This document shows positions 1 to 10,579 of a stretch of DNA of 64,000 nt, piece after piece. The stretch is from the NCBI GenBank assembly GCA_025084515.1, contig JAJAGP010000227.1, positions 62,001 to 126,000 of the forward strand, in the 5' to 3' direction. Source of the DNA: Ancistrus triradiatus. Taxonomy: Eukaryota > Chordata > Actinopteri > Siluriformes > Loricariidae. A program made the translations under genes and the position numbers. Position 1 is the stretch's first letter; each line of letters opens with the position of its first letter. The notes under the pieces were generated by a model. That model did no database searches. It was not told the DNA's origin and saw nothing but the letters and a program-made list of their open reading frames with translations.

Positions 1-22
1 TGTTCGTCTTACAATTCAAATC

Positions 23-730
23 TGTTATGGGTTCGTCGAGGCATGGGCAGGTGAATGCAGGGTTCCAGTCACAAAAGATTTATTAGAAAAAATTGATAAA
101 CTAAACAGGCACTGCAGATAACCAGGCACTGACATTGAATAATAAATACAAAACAAAACCTTGTGTGAGAGCCGAACGAAACAAAGATGGAAAACTAAAC
201 AAGGGAAAACACAGCTAAATGAAACCTGACGTGGCAGTCAAAAGAAAAACAGAAGAACAAAAAAATCCAAACATTAGCTGACGCAAGGCTAACGGGCCAT
301 AATCCACAACAACGTGGTTGTAAACAAAAAAGTCCAGAAATGGCCGCACAACATAGATAAAAACAATAGTTCCCACCAGCTTGTTGTGGCGTGGCATGGC
401 GGACTCCATGTAGCATTAGCGTAGCAACAAGGCAAGGCATGAAACAAGGAAATACGTCCGCAACTCTTGCATTAACGTGACGAATGCTACCGCGACGCAA
501 CTGAGGAAACAAGGAACTTATATACAAAATCCTCGGTCCTGCGCAGCAGCGATTGACAAAAAAAACAACCAATAACAGAGTCCGAACGCCAACGCAAAAC
601 AGCCAGCATTTAATCAGCGCGCGGCCATCTTAGAATCTGGCGGTGGATTGTGGGCGATGTAGTCGGCGCCCACGATCACAACACAAAACAGAAAAACGGA
701 AAAAACAGGGGCAGGGCACGGATCCTGATA
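23..730 (-). mobile_element. Solo LTR in intron 4 of protease copy 1
   Basis: A 708-bp insertion flanked by the direct repeat AAATC (18-22 and 731-735). The corresponding intron of copy 2 (about 9829-9850) lacks it and reads straight through, so the insertion is defined on both sides. On the minus strand it has LTR layout: a TATA-like GTATATAAG in the middle, an AATAAA-type signal near the end, and terminal ...CCATAACA. The opposite end reads TATCAGGATCC, as if the usual TG start had mutated to TA. No internal coding region is present, so this is a solo LTR left by recombination. The 5-bp duplication suits Ty3-type elements. Confidence 0.75.
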
Positions 731-880
731 AAATCTGAGGTGTCCTAACCTTTGGGCAGGATTACTTGCATCTTGGCACCTTCAGCTGTGGTTAAGAGCA
801 TATATCTGATGACTAAATGTAAATGTCAATTTATATAGTATACTTAACCCCTAAGCACTCTGTCTTCTCTCTGTATGTAG

Positions 881-2149
881 TGAGTCTACCTTATCCTGGT
901 GTACTGCAGGAGGCACAAGTACCCACTGTTAATAGAAATCAGTGTAATACTCTACTGGGATCTGGATCTGTTACCACAAACATGCTATGTGCTGGTTTAC
1001 TGCAAGGAGGCAAGGACGCCTGCCAGGTAGATACAGAGACTCACTTGTACAGAATAAATATCTGGAATATAGACCTGGGTCAGTTTTCTAATATGACTGT
1101 CCCATTGCATAACGTCTACTAACCTTTGGTCAGTAGCTAGAAAAAATTTGATCGTTGAAAGTTTTAAAAGTTCATCAGTTTTAAATATTTATTAATTAGT
1201 ACAAATTAAGAACTCACATTTACAGTTTTGTTATTGTTGAGGTAGACCTCTCGTCTCCTCGCAGGTACTTTTTTTGACCCTTTGGGAATAAGCACTCAAC
1301 AACGACGGAAGTTCGAAGTCCACTCTTTATTTTCAGATCTGGGGAAGTCTTATGCACAACATTCTGTTCCAAACAGGCTCCTTTTATACCCTACAAGTTT
1401 CACTTCCTCATTACTTCATATCTGCCTAGCAACTTACACACACAGGACCCGCCTTTACACATTTACTTGCTGCACATAGACCCTATAACTGCTTTCCGCT
1501 TGTTCAGCATCCCCTGCTGTCGGGTCTTTCCCAATACATATTTCCAGACAGATCAGTCTGAACACTTCGTTCTGAAAGTCCCTTCTTCCCCAAAACAACG
1601 GTACAGACAACTGCCGATAGTACATTTTCTTCTTCAAAACAACGTTAACAAGCTGACAGTGCATGTCTTCTACAAAGTTCTGTCTGTACAAAACGTACAA
1701 AACCTCCATGTCATTCGTCACCCTTCTGACCTCTTATTGCTTATAATCATTACAATTGAAATCAAATGTATAATGATATGCTGATTAAACATGTTAATTA
1801 ATGTTTCGATATGCTAATCATTAGGTGATTAATATCTACAATATGCTGATTAAGTAGGTAACGTGTAGAATAGGTGAAACAGTAAACACGGTAAATATAC
1901 ATCGGTGATAAATCGGTAACATTATATAATGAATTTTTTCCTCTCTCTCACTTTCTCTCTTATAAGGGTGACTCTGGTGGTCCTTTGGTGATTAAGAAGG
2001 GTGTGATCTGGGTTTAGGCTGGTATCACTAGCTGGGGCAGAGGTTGTGCGGAGCCCAGTTTACCTGGTGTGTATACCATGGTGTCCCAGTACCAGAGCTG
2101 GATATCAGGCATTCTCAGACAGAATCTTCCTGGTTTTGTCAGGTTTTGA
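881..2149 (+). pseudogene. S1A serine protease, copy 1: last two coding exons, with premature stop
   Basis: Exon 5 is 881-1026 (acceptor tgtag, donor CCAG|gtagat) and exon 6 is 1967-2149 (acceptor ataag). Exon 5 encodes the region from VSLPYPGVLQEAQVP to GGKDACQ, carrying the Asp189 equivalent that gives Arg/Lys preference. Exon 6 starts GDSGGPLV, with the catalytic serine. At 2015-2017 the codon that is CAG (Gln) in copies 2 and 3 is TAG, so the final 44 residues, including the C-terminal helix, are lost. Frame and splice sites are otherwise intact to the normal stop at 2147-2149. Exons 1-4 would lie left of the window. Exon 5 differs from copy 2 at only about 3 of 146 bases by eye, so the copy is young. 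Both visible introns hold solo LTRs. It is a probable pseudogene; a single sequencing error at the TAG cannot be excluded. Confidence 0.85.
1235..1921 (-). mobile_element. Solo LTR, endogenous-retrovirus-like, in intron 5 of copy 1
   Basis: A 687-bp insertion flanked by TTAT on both sides (1231-1234 and 1922-1925). Minus-strand ends are TGTTACCG... and ...CTCAACA, giving the TG/CA termini and short inverted ends of an LTR. On the minus strand it contains TATAAAAGG, then AATAAAGAG about 90 bases downstream, the order expected of promoter and poly(A) signal. A 4-bp duplication and this length fit a vertebrate retrovirus-type LTR better than Ty3. The paralogous intron of copy 2 (10300-10396) lacks it. 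No coding sequence accompanies it. Confidence 0.75.
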
Positions 2150-2700
2150 CCTGCAGATAAGACAAGGTAACACTCCATGTGAATGTAAAAATGTGTTCTG
2201 AACATATAATATATCAATCAGTCACAGTGCCTTGACATGGTAATATAAGCTTATTGAATAAAGAGTCATATTACTGCTCTTCCTTGTAGGAATCCTAGGA
2301 TGAAGAGCAGTAAATGCAATTTGGTAAAGTGTTAGAAATGGTCTAGGGCATCCCTTGCTTTATTAAAGGTTCTTGATGCATGGTATTGATGTAGCAGGAA
2401 TAATTCTGGGGTTCAGTACCAGCAACACACTAAAATATGAATGTGTTCTTTTACCCTGACAGGTACTACCTTATTGGACAGGAGGTTTTCTGGCAGTGTG
2501 AAGGTCCAATCAAGCTAAAAGCACTTGATTTCAAGAACAAAACTAATTGTTTAACTTTAAATTGATGTTTGGAGTTATTTTACTTAATAAATTTAATATA
2601 TAGAAGAAGCAGTACATCTAATTCCTAATGTATACTGGGATAATAAACACAACTGCAAGAACCAAATGGTTTTTGAATCATTACTTCTTATGTGGTATAT
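2150..2700 (+). other. 3' UTR and 3' UTR intron of protease copy 1
   Basis: After the stop codon a donor-like ACAAG|gtaaca lies at 2166/2167, and a pyrimidine-rich acceptor ending gacag lies at 2462. The probable last, non-coding exon then runs to AATAAA at 2642-2647. The same donor, acceptor and AATAAA recur downstream of copy 2 (10596, 10906, 11077-11082), which supports a real spliced 3' UTR. Inferred from sequence only. Confidence 0.5.
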
Positions 2701-2744
2701 TTTTTATTCAAGTTGATGTAAGTTTTGACATTATTTAGAAAGCT

Positions 2745-2758
2745 TTAAAAAAAAAAAA

Positions 2759-2793
<35 letters not shown>

Positions 2794-2818
2794 TAATAAT
2801 AATAATAATAATAATAAG
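2745..2818. repeat. A-rich (AAT)n microsatellite
   Basis: A poly(A) run followed by AAT triplets, another A-run, and more AAT triplets. It immediately precedes a LINE-tail-like fragment and may be an expanded retroposon tail. Confidence 0.9.
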
Positions 2819-2970
2819 TTTAATTTATATAGCGTCTTTCACAGTACCCAAGGACACTTAACAACATTTGTTTTTTTTTTACACAAGACATGAATAAGAA
2901 AATGATGAAGATGGTTTGAAGCTAAGATAAAGTTGAGTGTTATCAGCATAGCAGTGAAAGGAAATTTATT
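2819..2970 (-). mobile_element. Short L2-type LINE fragment
   Basis: Contains tttatatagcg...ttttcaca-type sequence and a piece reading 'gttatcagcatagcagtgaaa', which resembles the 3' end and reverse-transcriptase region of the larger L2-like LINE at 33426-35735 (compare 34825-34850). Heavily deleted and short, so the assignment is tentative. Confidence 0.35.
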
Positions 2971-2984
2971 CCCTCAAAGAATGC

Positions 2985-3405
2985 TTTGATTTAGCTTTGA
3001 ATTTCAAACTACTGTGCAGTTTCAGGTTAATATTTCATATTAATTGTATTTATTATCCTTACCTTTGTTCTTTCATACAGAAACAAAAGTACTAAACATG
3101 TTATACTTGCTTATTCTAACACACCTGACATACCATCATCATGACCTTATTAGCCCATTCATGTGTGGTTCAATTAGGAATATCCAAGCATTACGGAACA
3201 TGATGATAAAGCCCTACATGAATGTTACTAAATCAGTGGTGTGACGTTGCTGCAACAAAACAAGCATGACAGTAAAATCTTCCAGTGAAGAGATCCAGGA
3301 AAAGGAAATGTTAAAAAGATTGCACTCTAATTATTCTCGATCGGGAAAGGTTTTACAACCTATCTCACAATGAAGTCACATAAATTCCATACATAAAGCT
3401 CTAAT
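2985..3405. repeat. Dispersed repeat, two segments repeated elsewhere
   Basis: The segment at 2985-3060 (about 75 bases) recurs at 24075-24180. The segment from about 3085 to 3405 recurs at 26455-26790, with the same 'cacctgacataccatcatcat'-type sequence and similar end. No ORF or terminal repeats recognised; family unknown. Confidence 0.6.
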
Positions 3406-3696
3406 TATAGTGGTGCTTGAAAGTTTGTGACCCCTTTAGAATTTTCTATATTTCTGCATAAATATGACCTAAAACATCAGATTTTCACACAAGTCCTAAA
3501 AGTATTTAAATAGAACCCAGTTAAACAAATGAGACAAAAATATTACACTTGCTCATTTATTTATTGAGGAAAATTATCCAATATTACATATTAGTGAGTG
3601 GCAAAAGTATGTGAACCTTTACTTTCAATATCTGGTGTGATCCCCCTCTGCAGCAATAACTGCAACTAAACGTTTCCTGTAACTGTTGATCAGTTT

Positions 3697-3699
<3 letters not shown>
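3406..3699 (+). mobile_element. Tc1-like element, left-end fragment
   Basis: Begins tatagtggtgcttgaaag, the terminal inverted repeat shared with the longer copies at 30801-31910 and 49171-50621, and continues about 290 bases ('gtgagtggcaaaagtatgtg', 'tctggtgtgat', 'gcagcaataactgcaact'). It stops abruptly in a (TA)n tract, so transposase and right end are absent. Confidence 0.8.

Positions 3700-3765
<66 letters not shown>
3700..3765. repeat. (TA)n microsatellite
   Basis: About 30 TA dinucleotides at the truncation point of the Tc1 fragment. It joins sequence paralogous to the 3' flank of copy 3, so it marks a rearrangement junction. Confidence 0.95.
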
Positions 3766-3771
<6 letters not shown>

Positions 3772-4200
3772 ATATTTTATATAACATTTTGAAAAGTTGT
3801 CTATTTTTAGTTTTTATTGTATGTATCCATTGCATTATGTAATAATCCCATTACATTGTATGGGTAACAGTACCTATGATTGTACTACTGTACTAAATAA
3901 AATATCATCAATAACAATATACTAGTTGCTGAGTCTTCATTTCAAGTGAAGTGATCTAGTTTCGAGTGATCTATTTTTGGATTTTTAAACGTCTAAGCAT
4001 GAAAATCCCCATGACCAAAATGTAGCTACTTATATGATATATAAATGCACATATTAGAATGTCTATGGATAAGTATTTGAACCAGTCGTGTCAAATTAGA
4101 GGCTACCATTTGTAGCATTTCCAATAATTATCATTCACACATTTTTTTTCTGGCTAATATAATTATGATTGTCATTGAAGATGAAGAGGGTGTCTAATGC
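3766..4200. repeat. Segment paralogous to the 3' flank of protease copy 3
   Basis: Matches 33070-33420 over most of its length (for example 'gtatgtatccattgca', 'ggatttttaaacgtctaagcatga', 'atgcacatatta'). It ties the space between copies 1 and 2 to the space after copy 3, as expected from tandem duplication of a gene-plus-flank unit. No coding potential. Confidence 0.7.
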
Positions 4201-4689
4201 AAAATAATAATATGTGCATAGTTGTCACCCTCAATATATAATGTTTCCTCTCATTTAATTGCTTTATTAATTACACCACACTCCAAACAAAATAGGTTTA
4301 TTAGACACATCCAGACGCAAGCAGAAAATTATGTCATTCTGAATTGAAGTTAAAGCTAGTACATGCATGTTGCCAGTAGATCAGTTCCTGTTTGGTTAAT
4401 ATTTTTACTATTTAATTGATTAATTCACTAATTTATTTATTCAGTCAATGATTCAATCAATTCATTATGTTTCAGTTACCATTGTTTATTGGTGAGGGTA
4501 GGAACATGGCATAAGGCATAAGGAACATGGAACATTGTTCTAGCACATAGCAGGGCATCAAACTCAAATTCCTAATTTAGAATTAATTACACCAATTTAG
4601 AGTATCCAGTCCACCTGCAGAAGTGGGCAAAATGAAAGTACCCAGTATCCACAGGAAAAACATGCCACACTCCACACAGACAGTGAACT
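4201..4689. other. AT-rich intergenic stretch
   Basis: No exon-like ORF, RNA gene or terminal repeats seen. A weak match to the fish L2/SINE-tail repeat family ('gtacccagtatccacaggaaa', 'cacactccacacaga') occurs near 4610-4690. Confidence 0.4.
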
Positions 4690-5108
4690 GTCAGGCAATA
4701 CCACCACCCACATCATGACACCCCTTTACGATTTTAGTTGTTTTAAAATTGTGTATAAATAAAAGCAACGTTTGCTTTATAAAAGATAGTGCTATAGTGT
4801 TAGTTAAAAAACTGTATTCTGTAACTTAAACAGTTACAGATGCATCTATAACAAATTTCCTACTTGGATTTATTAATTTAGAGGAAATGCTTGATATGAA
4901 AATAATTACGTAACTTATTCATCACTGAAAAGGTAGTATTGAGTAATGAGTGGAGACATAAGTAGTTTGTCAAACTGTGGGAGGATTGGGTAATATATTG
5001 GATTATATTGGGTAAAATAAAGGATTGGGGAGAGTATATAAAGCTGAACGTGTAGAGGGTATACATATACTACTGGGCTTGCACAGGGACCGAGGATTTA
5101 CTGCAAAT
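4690..5108 (+). promoter_or_regulatory. Promoter and 5' UTR of protease copy 2
   Basis: A TATATAAA box lies at 5035-5042, 67 bases before the ATG, followed by a 5' UTR containing 'ttgcacaggga'. The whole block is paralogous to 39500-39953 upstream of dead copy 4, where the TATA box and 5' UTR are also kept. Copy 3 has a weaker ATATAAGG at 28241-28248. Transcription start is inferred to be near 5065. No enhancer motif can be claimed. Confidence 0.65.
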
Positions 5109-5446
5109 ATGCTGCGATTTGTTTGTGGGATTGTGACCCTGTTCTTATATATAAAAGGTAAGAGTTCTGTGATTATTAGGCTTCATACATTATTAATATT
5201 TCTTAATCATTGTATTACCATTAATTAATAAATATTATTATTTACTAAAAGTAACATTACAGGGTGGCACGGTGGTGCAATAGTTAGCACTGTTGCCTCA
5301 CAGCTCCAAGATCCCCGGTTCTCTGTCTGTGTGGAGTTTCCATGTTCTCTCCATATTCGTGTGGGTTTTCTCTGTGTACTCTGGTTTTCTCCCACATTCC
5401 AAAGGCATGTATTAGGTTAATTGGTGTTTCCAAAGTGCCCCTTAGT

Positions 5447-5486
<40 letters not shown>

Positions 5487-8400
5487 CCTACCTGATTGGC
5501 GCCCTGTCTAGGGTTGTTCCTGCCTTGCCCTCTGTGTTGTCAGCTTAAAACAATTAAATTGCTAAAACAATGGTATATTTAATGTAATGTTGGTAATATC
5601 TATAACATCTAATGATAATACATGGTAATTATTTAATGTAAATTAAATAGTAGATGGAGATTCCGCCTCATGATAAGAAAGTAAGTTAATGTTTAAAACA
5701 CTTACATTAACCTACAGATGGCCAAAACCATTTACACAATACATATTTGATAATAAAGTGTTGAAAATTCTCATGCAATTTTGTGAGTAATGGCTTGAAA
5801 GTGCAAAACACTGTGTTCTGAAGCATTCAATTCCTGTTTTGCTTTCGGTTGGCTCTAACCATTTTAGGATCCATGGAGACTTATTTACACTAAGCATACA
5901 ATACTGTAAATGTAAAAATAAAGAAAACCATGATAAACGCAGTGCAGATCTTCTCTGAGCAAGGGCCATTGTGTATCTGAATCATTGAATCACTGTGTAC
6001 CAAATTGTGAAACATGAATCTATTTTAGGCTGAAACAAATCACGTGGCTCGAAGCATACAAGTTTAAGCAAATGTGCCAAGTACCGGGCAAATGACGAAA
6101 TTTTGCTAGCCAAAATGTGTTGAGAACAAAATTCGATGAGTTCCTGAGGTGGTTGAAAATCGAGGTACCACTGTATATACACGCCTGGGCATGCTCCTGA
6201 TGAGGTGGCGGATGGTCTCCTGAGGGATCTCCTCCCAGACCTGGAATAAAGTATCCACCAACTCCGGACAGTCTGTGGTGCAACGTGACGTTGGTGGATG
6301 GAGCGAGACATGATGTCCCAGATGTGCTCAATCGGATTCAGGTCTGGGGAACGGGCAGGCCAGTCCATAGCTTCAATGCCTTCATCTTGCAGGAACTGCT
6401 GACACACTCCAGCCACATGAGGTCTAGCATTGTCCTGCATTAGGAGAAACCCAGAGCCAACCACACCAGCATATGGTCTCACAAGGGGTCTGAGGATCTC
6501 ATCTTGGTACCTAATGGCAGTCAGGCTACCTCTGGCGAGCACATGGAAGGCTGTGCGGCCCTCCTAAGAAATGCCACCCCAGACCATTACTGACCCACTG
6601 CCAAACTGGTCATGCTGAAGGATGTTGCAGGCAGCAGATCGCTCTCCACGGCGTCTCCAGACTCACGTCTGTCACATCTGCTCAGTGTGAACCTGCTTTC
6701 ATCTGTGAAGTGCACAGGGCGCCGGTGGCGAATTTGCCAATCCTGGTGTTCTCTGGCAAATGTCGGGCCCTCATACAATCCTCATGGAGTCGGTTTCTAA
6801 CCATTTGTGCAGACACATGCAGATTTGTGGCCTGCTGGAGGTCATTTTGCAGGGTTTTGTTAGTGCTCCTCCTGTTCCTCCTTGCACAAAGGTGGAGGTA
6901 GCGGTCCTGCTGCTGGGTTGTTGCCCTCCTACGGCCTCCTCCACATCTCCGGGTGTACTGGCCTGTCTCCTGGTAGCGCCTCCATCCTCTGGACACTACG
7001 CTGACAGACACAGCAAACCTTCTTGCCACAGCTCGCATTGATGTGCCATCATGGATGAGCTGCTCTACCTGAGCCACTTGTGTGGGTTGTATAGTCCGTC
7101 TCATGCTACCACGAGTGTGAAAGCACCACCAACATTCAAAAGTGACCAAAACATCAGCCAGAAAGCATAGGTACTGAGAAGTGGTCTGTGGTCCCCACCT
7201 ACAAAACCACTCCTTTATTGAGTGTGTCTTGCTAATTGCCAATAATTTCCACCTGTTGTCTATTCCATTTGCACAACAGCATGTGAAATTGATTGTCAAA
7301 CAGTGTTGCTTCCTAAGTGGACAGTTTGATTTCACAGAAGTTTGATTTACTTGGAGTTATATTGTGTTGTTTAAGTGTTCCCTTTATTATTTTGAGCAGT
7401 GTATGTAAATACATATATATAAGCTTGATCAGGAATGGTCTTATTATATCTGTTTGTATCATGATAAAGAGACTTATAAATAATTGTTTATCGTAATTGT
7501 TGCTAAACAACAAATCTAATGGTGGCCTAATACATTTTGCAAAGTACTTATTCTCAGCCATTTTTGTGAGCATTCCATTGTTACAGTTGTATGTGTCACA
7601 CAGAAGATCAGATACAGAGTTGATATAATTTGCTAATAATTTAAATTATAAACCAAATACTTGTTTAAAATACTGACATATATATTTTGTGCAATCAGTA
7701 TCCTGCATTACAGTACATCCTGCATTAATATTTTTGGTGGTATTTCTGTTGTAAAAATAAGAGTATTTAAAATGATATATCCTACAATAGTTTCAGGAGA
7801 ATATTTCATTTGTTTTTTTAACAGTATTTACTAAATATATTTTATGAATCTCAATTTCACTGTACACTAACACTGTGGTTTACAATGCATTCATATGCAA
7901 TCTAATTTGCATTACAGGTTCTCTTTCCCAGCTTAATGGTAAGTACTTATCTTAATCCCAGAGGCTGCAGAAACTTATCTTTATTTGTTGCTCAGTAGTT
8001 GGTGACATATTTGACTGCAACATATACATTTCCATTTTCCAGAATGTGGTACTGCACCTTTAAACACCCGTATTGTGGGTGGACAGAATGCCCGTGCAGG
8101 GTCATGGCCATGGCAGGTTAGTTTACAACACCAAAACATCCATTTCTGTGGTGGAACTCTCATCAATAAAGACTGGGTTATGACAGCAGCCCACTGCTTC
8201 TCCAGGTATACACACCAAATACATTACTGAATAAAACACTATGCTGACACTTCAAATGTCTAACATGTTTCTTAGATTTTTTGATTCTCCTCTTCATCTC
8301 TCTCTGTTCTCTCCCTGTTCATCTACTTCTGCCTACTTCAGTACTTCGACTTCTGGTCTTGTTGTGTATTTGGGGAAACAGACTCTGCAAGGGTTAAATC

Positions 8401-10354
8401 CCCAGCAGATTTCCAGAAGTGTTACACAGGTGGTCCTTCATCCCAGCTACAATAGCAACACCAAGAGCAATGACATTGCCCTACTGCGTCTGTCCACCTC
8501 AGTTTCCTTCACAAACTACATTCGGCCTGTGTGTCTGGCTGGTACAGGCAGCGTTATTCCTGATGGCACCAATAGCTGGATCACAGGCTGGGGAGACATT
8601 AGTTCGGGAGGTAATATATACTGTATATAAGCAGTTGATTTAAGCAGTTGATTTGAAATGTATGGATTATATAACATTTTGAATATATATACAGTGGGGC
8701 AAAAAAGTATTTAGTCAGTCACTGAGTGTGCAAGTTCTCCGACTTAGAAAGATGAGAGAGGTCTGTAATTTTCATCATAGGTTCACTTCAACTCTGAAAG
8801 ACAAAGTGAGAAAAAAAATCTAGGAAATCACATTGTAGGATTTTTAAAGAATTTAATTGTAAATCATGGTGGAAAATAAGTATTTGGTCACCCACAAACA
8901 AGCAAGATTTCTGGCTCTCATAGACCTGTAACTTCTTCTTTAAGAAGCTCTTCTGTCCTCCACTCTGGGAAGAGTGAATCTACAATAGGCAAGCAGATTG
9001 GTGTGAATAAATCAACCGTGGGAGCAATTGTAATACAGACAATACCATTGTTCATCTCCCTCAATCTGGGGCTCCACGCAAGATCTCATCCCGTGGGGTC
9101 AAAATATTCATGAGAACGGTGAGCAAAAATCCCAGAACTATACGGAGGGACCTAATAAATGACCTGCAGAGAGCTGGGACCAAAGTAAAAAGGCTACCAT
9201 CAGTAACACACTATTGCCAACAAAGGTTATGTTAGAAAGTATTAAGTTGAACCAAATTTATTGACCAAATACTTATTTTCCACCATAATTTACAATTAAA
9301 TTATTTAAAAATCCTACAATGTGATTTCCTGTATTTTTTTTTCTCATGTTGTCTCTCATAGTTGAAGTGTACCTTTCTAAGTCAGAGAACTTGCACAATC
9401 AGTGACTGACTAAATACTTTTTTGCCCACTGTAGATTTTAGTTTATAGAACTTAAGTCTCACATTGTAACGCCGACGGGAGGTAGGAGACAAACGCGGTT
9501 TGTGGAACAGCAGAGGAGGCTTTATTGAATAATGCAGGCAAGAGAATGTGGTTGAGCTAGGAGACCAAGTATGAAACCTTGTTGTGTAGCAACTGAATGG
9601 GGAATGAAACGGAGTTTAAATAGGGGGAGAGAGAGGCAAAAACAGGTGCAGATGATTAGTAGGAGGGAGAGGACGAACGAGGCAGGCTGTGTGCGGATGG
9701 AGCGGCGCTGGGAGTAGGCGTGACACACATCTTCAAACAATGTGTAGAATAATGTTTCTTATTTTCTCTGTACTTTTGTTGTACCTTGTGTGCTCTTTGT
9801 AAATGTTTTGTTAAATTTAAGCTCTTTATTGTTAGTCTTATATGTTAAATCTGAGGTGTTTTAATCTCTGGGTAGCACTACTTGCATCTTGGCACCTTCA
9901 GCTGTGGTTAAGAGCATATGTCTGATGATTAATATAAATGTCAATTTATATAGTATACCTAAACCCCTTAGCACTCTGTCTTCTCTGTGTGTGTAGTGAG
10001 CCTACCTTATCCTGGTGTACTGCAGGAGGCACAAGTACCCACTGTTAATAGAAATCAGTGTAATACTCTACTGGGATCTGGATCTGTTACCACAAACATG
10101 CTTTGTGCTGGTTTACTGCAAGGAGGCAAGGACACCTGCCAGGTAGATACAGAGACTCACATGTACACTATAAATATCTGGAATGTACAACTGGGTGAGT
10201 TTTCTTATATGATTGCCCCATTGGATATGGTCTATTAACCTTTGGCCAGTAGCTAGACAAAATGAGATTGTTCACAGGATGATCCAGTTTGAAATATGTA
10301 TTACTCAGTACAAATTAAGAACTCACATTTACAGTTTTGTTGTAGAATGAATGT

Positions 10355-10391
<37 letters not shown>

Positions 10392-10579
10392 ATAAGAATG
10401 ATTCTGGTGGTCCTTTGGTGATTAAGATGGGTGTGGTCTGGGTTCAGGCTGGTATCACTAGCTGGGGTAAAGGTTGTGCACAGCCCAATTTACCCGGTGT
10501 GTATACCATGGTGTCCCAGTACCAGAGCTGGATATCAAGCATTTTCAAACAGAATCTTCCTGGTTTTGTCAGGGTGTGA
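5109..10579 (+). CDS. Secreted trypsin-like serine protease (S1A), copy 2, oxyanion-hole variant
   Basis: Six exons: 5109-5157, 7918-7938, 8043-8205, 8342-8610, 9997-10142 and 10397-10579. All introns are GT-AG and the product is 276 residues. Residues 1-23 are signal peptide plus short pro-region (hydrophobic FVCGIVTLFLYI). Cys25 should link pro-peptide and protease chain, and cleavage is after Arg33 to expose IVGGQN. The triad is His74 (TAAHC), Asp122 (SNDIALL) and Ser219. Asp213 (DTCQ) is the Asp189 equivalent, predicting cleavage after Arg or Lys. Family members have GDSGG; here exon 6 opens AAT GAT TCT, giving NDSGG with Asn at position 193, whose backbone forms the oxyanion hole. The Cys136-Cys201 pair is replaced by Ser and Ile. 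Resembles the fish tryptase/prostasin/PRSS27-like group; orthology is not assigned. Introns 1 and 4 hold Tc1 elements and a solo LTR. It may be active, altered in inhibitor binding, or failing. Confidence 0.85.
5260..5545 (+). repeat. Teleost SINE/L2-tail repeat with (GT)n
   Basis: Starts 'gggtggcacggtggtgcaa' with 'ttagcactgttgcctcacag', then the typical 'gtgtggagtttccatgttct' and 'attggcgccctgtc' segments. This is a common fish interspersed repeat, split by a (GT)n tract at 5445-5486. Antisense relatives lie at 19252-19440, 26090-26372, 27425-27775, 47478-47615 and 62452-62580. It sits in intron 1 of copy 2. Confidence 0.7.
5546..6178. other. Intron 1 sequence of copy 2, including an unidentified repeat
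   Basis: AT-rich intron. From about 5990 to 6178 a segment ending 'cgaggtaccactgtat' looks like the edge of another repeat ('aaatcacgtggctcgaag', 'gccaagtaccgggcaaatgacg'), abutting the Tc1 copy that follows. Family not recognised. Confidence 0.35.
6179..7401 (-). mobile_element. Tc1-like DNA transposon, truncated, with broken transposase
   Basis: Minus-strand copy of a widespread fish Tc1 family whose end reads 'cactgctcaaaataataaag' (right edge near 7401). The transposase reads from MRRTIQPTQVAQVEQLIHDG (near 7103) through a paired helix-turn-helix region (AVARRFAVSVSVVSR), then HFTDESRF (first catalytic Asp, near 6700), LMQDNARPHVA (second Asp, near 6450) and DLNPIEHIWD (catalytic Glu, near 6330). 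These lie in at least three frames, with a deletion after residue 130 or so, so it is dead. The 3' terminal repeat beyond the ORF is missing at 6179. Confidence 0.85.
8692..9433. mobile_element. Internally deleted Tc1-like element (MITE-like)
   Basis: Ends are cagtggggcaaaaaagtat... and ...atactttttgcccactg in inverted orientation, beside TA. The longer relative at 62581-64000 has the same inner sequence ('gagagaggtctgtaatttt', 'aaatcacattgtaggattt'). Only about 740 bp remain and the transposase region is reduced to fragments near 8990-9220. It lies in intron 4 of copy 2. Confidence 0.85.
9465..9725 (-). mobile_element. Solo Ty3-type LTR in intron 4 of copy 2
   Basis: A 261-bp insertion flanked by CACAT (9460-9464 and 9726-9730). 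On the minus strand it begins TGTCACGCC and ends GGCGTTACA, with TATTTAAA in the middle and CAATAAAGCC near the end. Length, ends and body are clearly related to the 262-bp LTR of the full-length element at 42644-46712 (shared 'TGTCACGCC', 'GATCA/ATCATCTGCACCTG', 'CAATAAA'). It is therefore a recombined member of the same family. Confidence 0.88.

Noticed and set aside
195..572. 125-codon minus-strand ORF at the window start
   Set aside because: Lies wholly within the solo LTR 23-730, with no protein-family resemblance.
10397..10405. Reading the NDSGG start of copy 2 exon 6 as a mis-called splice site
   Set aside because: The acceptor ataag is in the same place in copies 1 and 3, and no nearby AG restores Gly without breaking the frame; I keep Asn as real pending reads.
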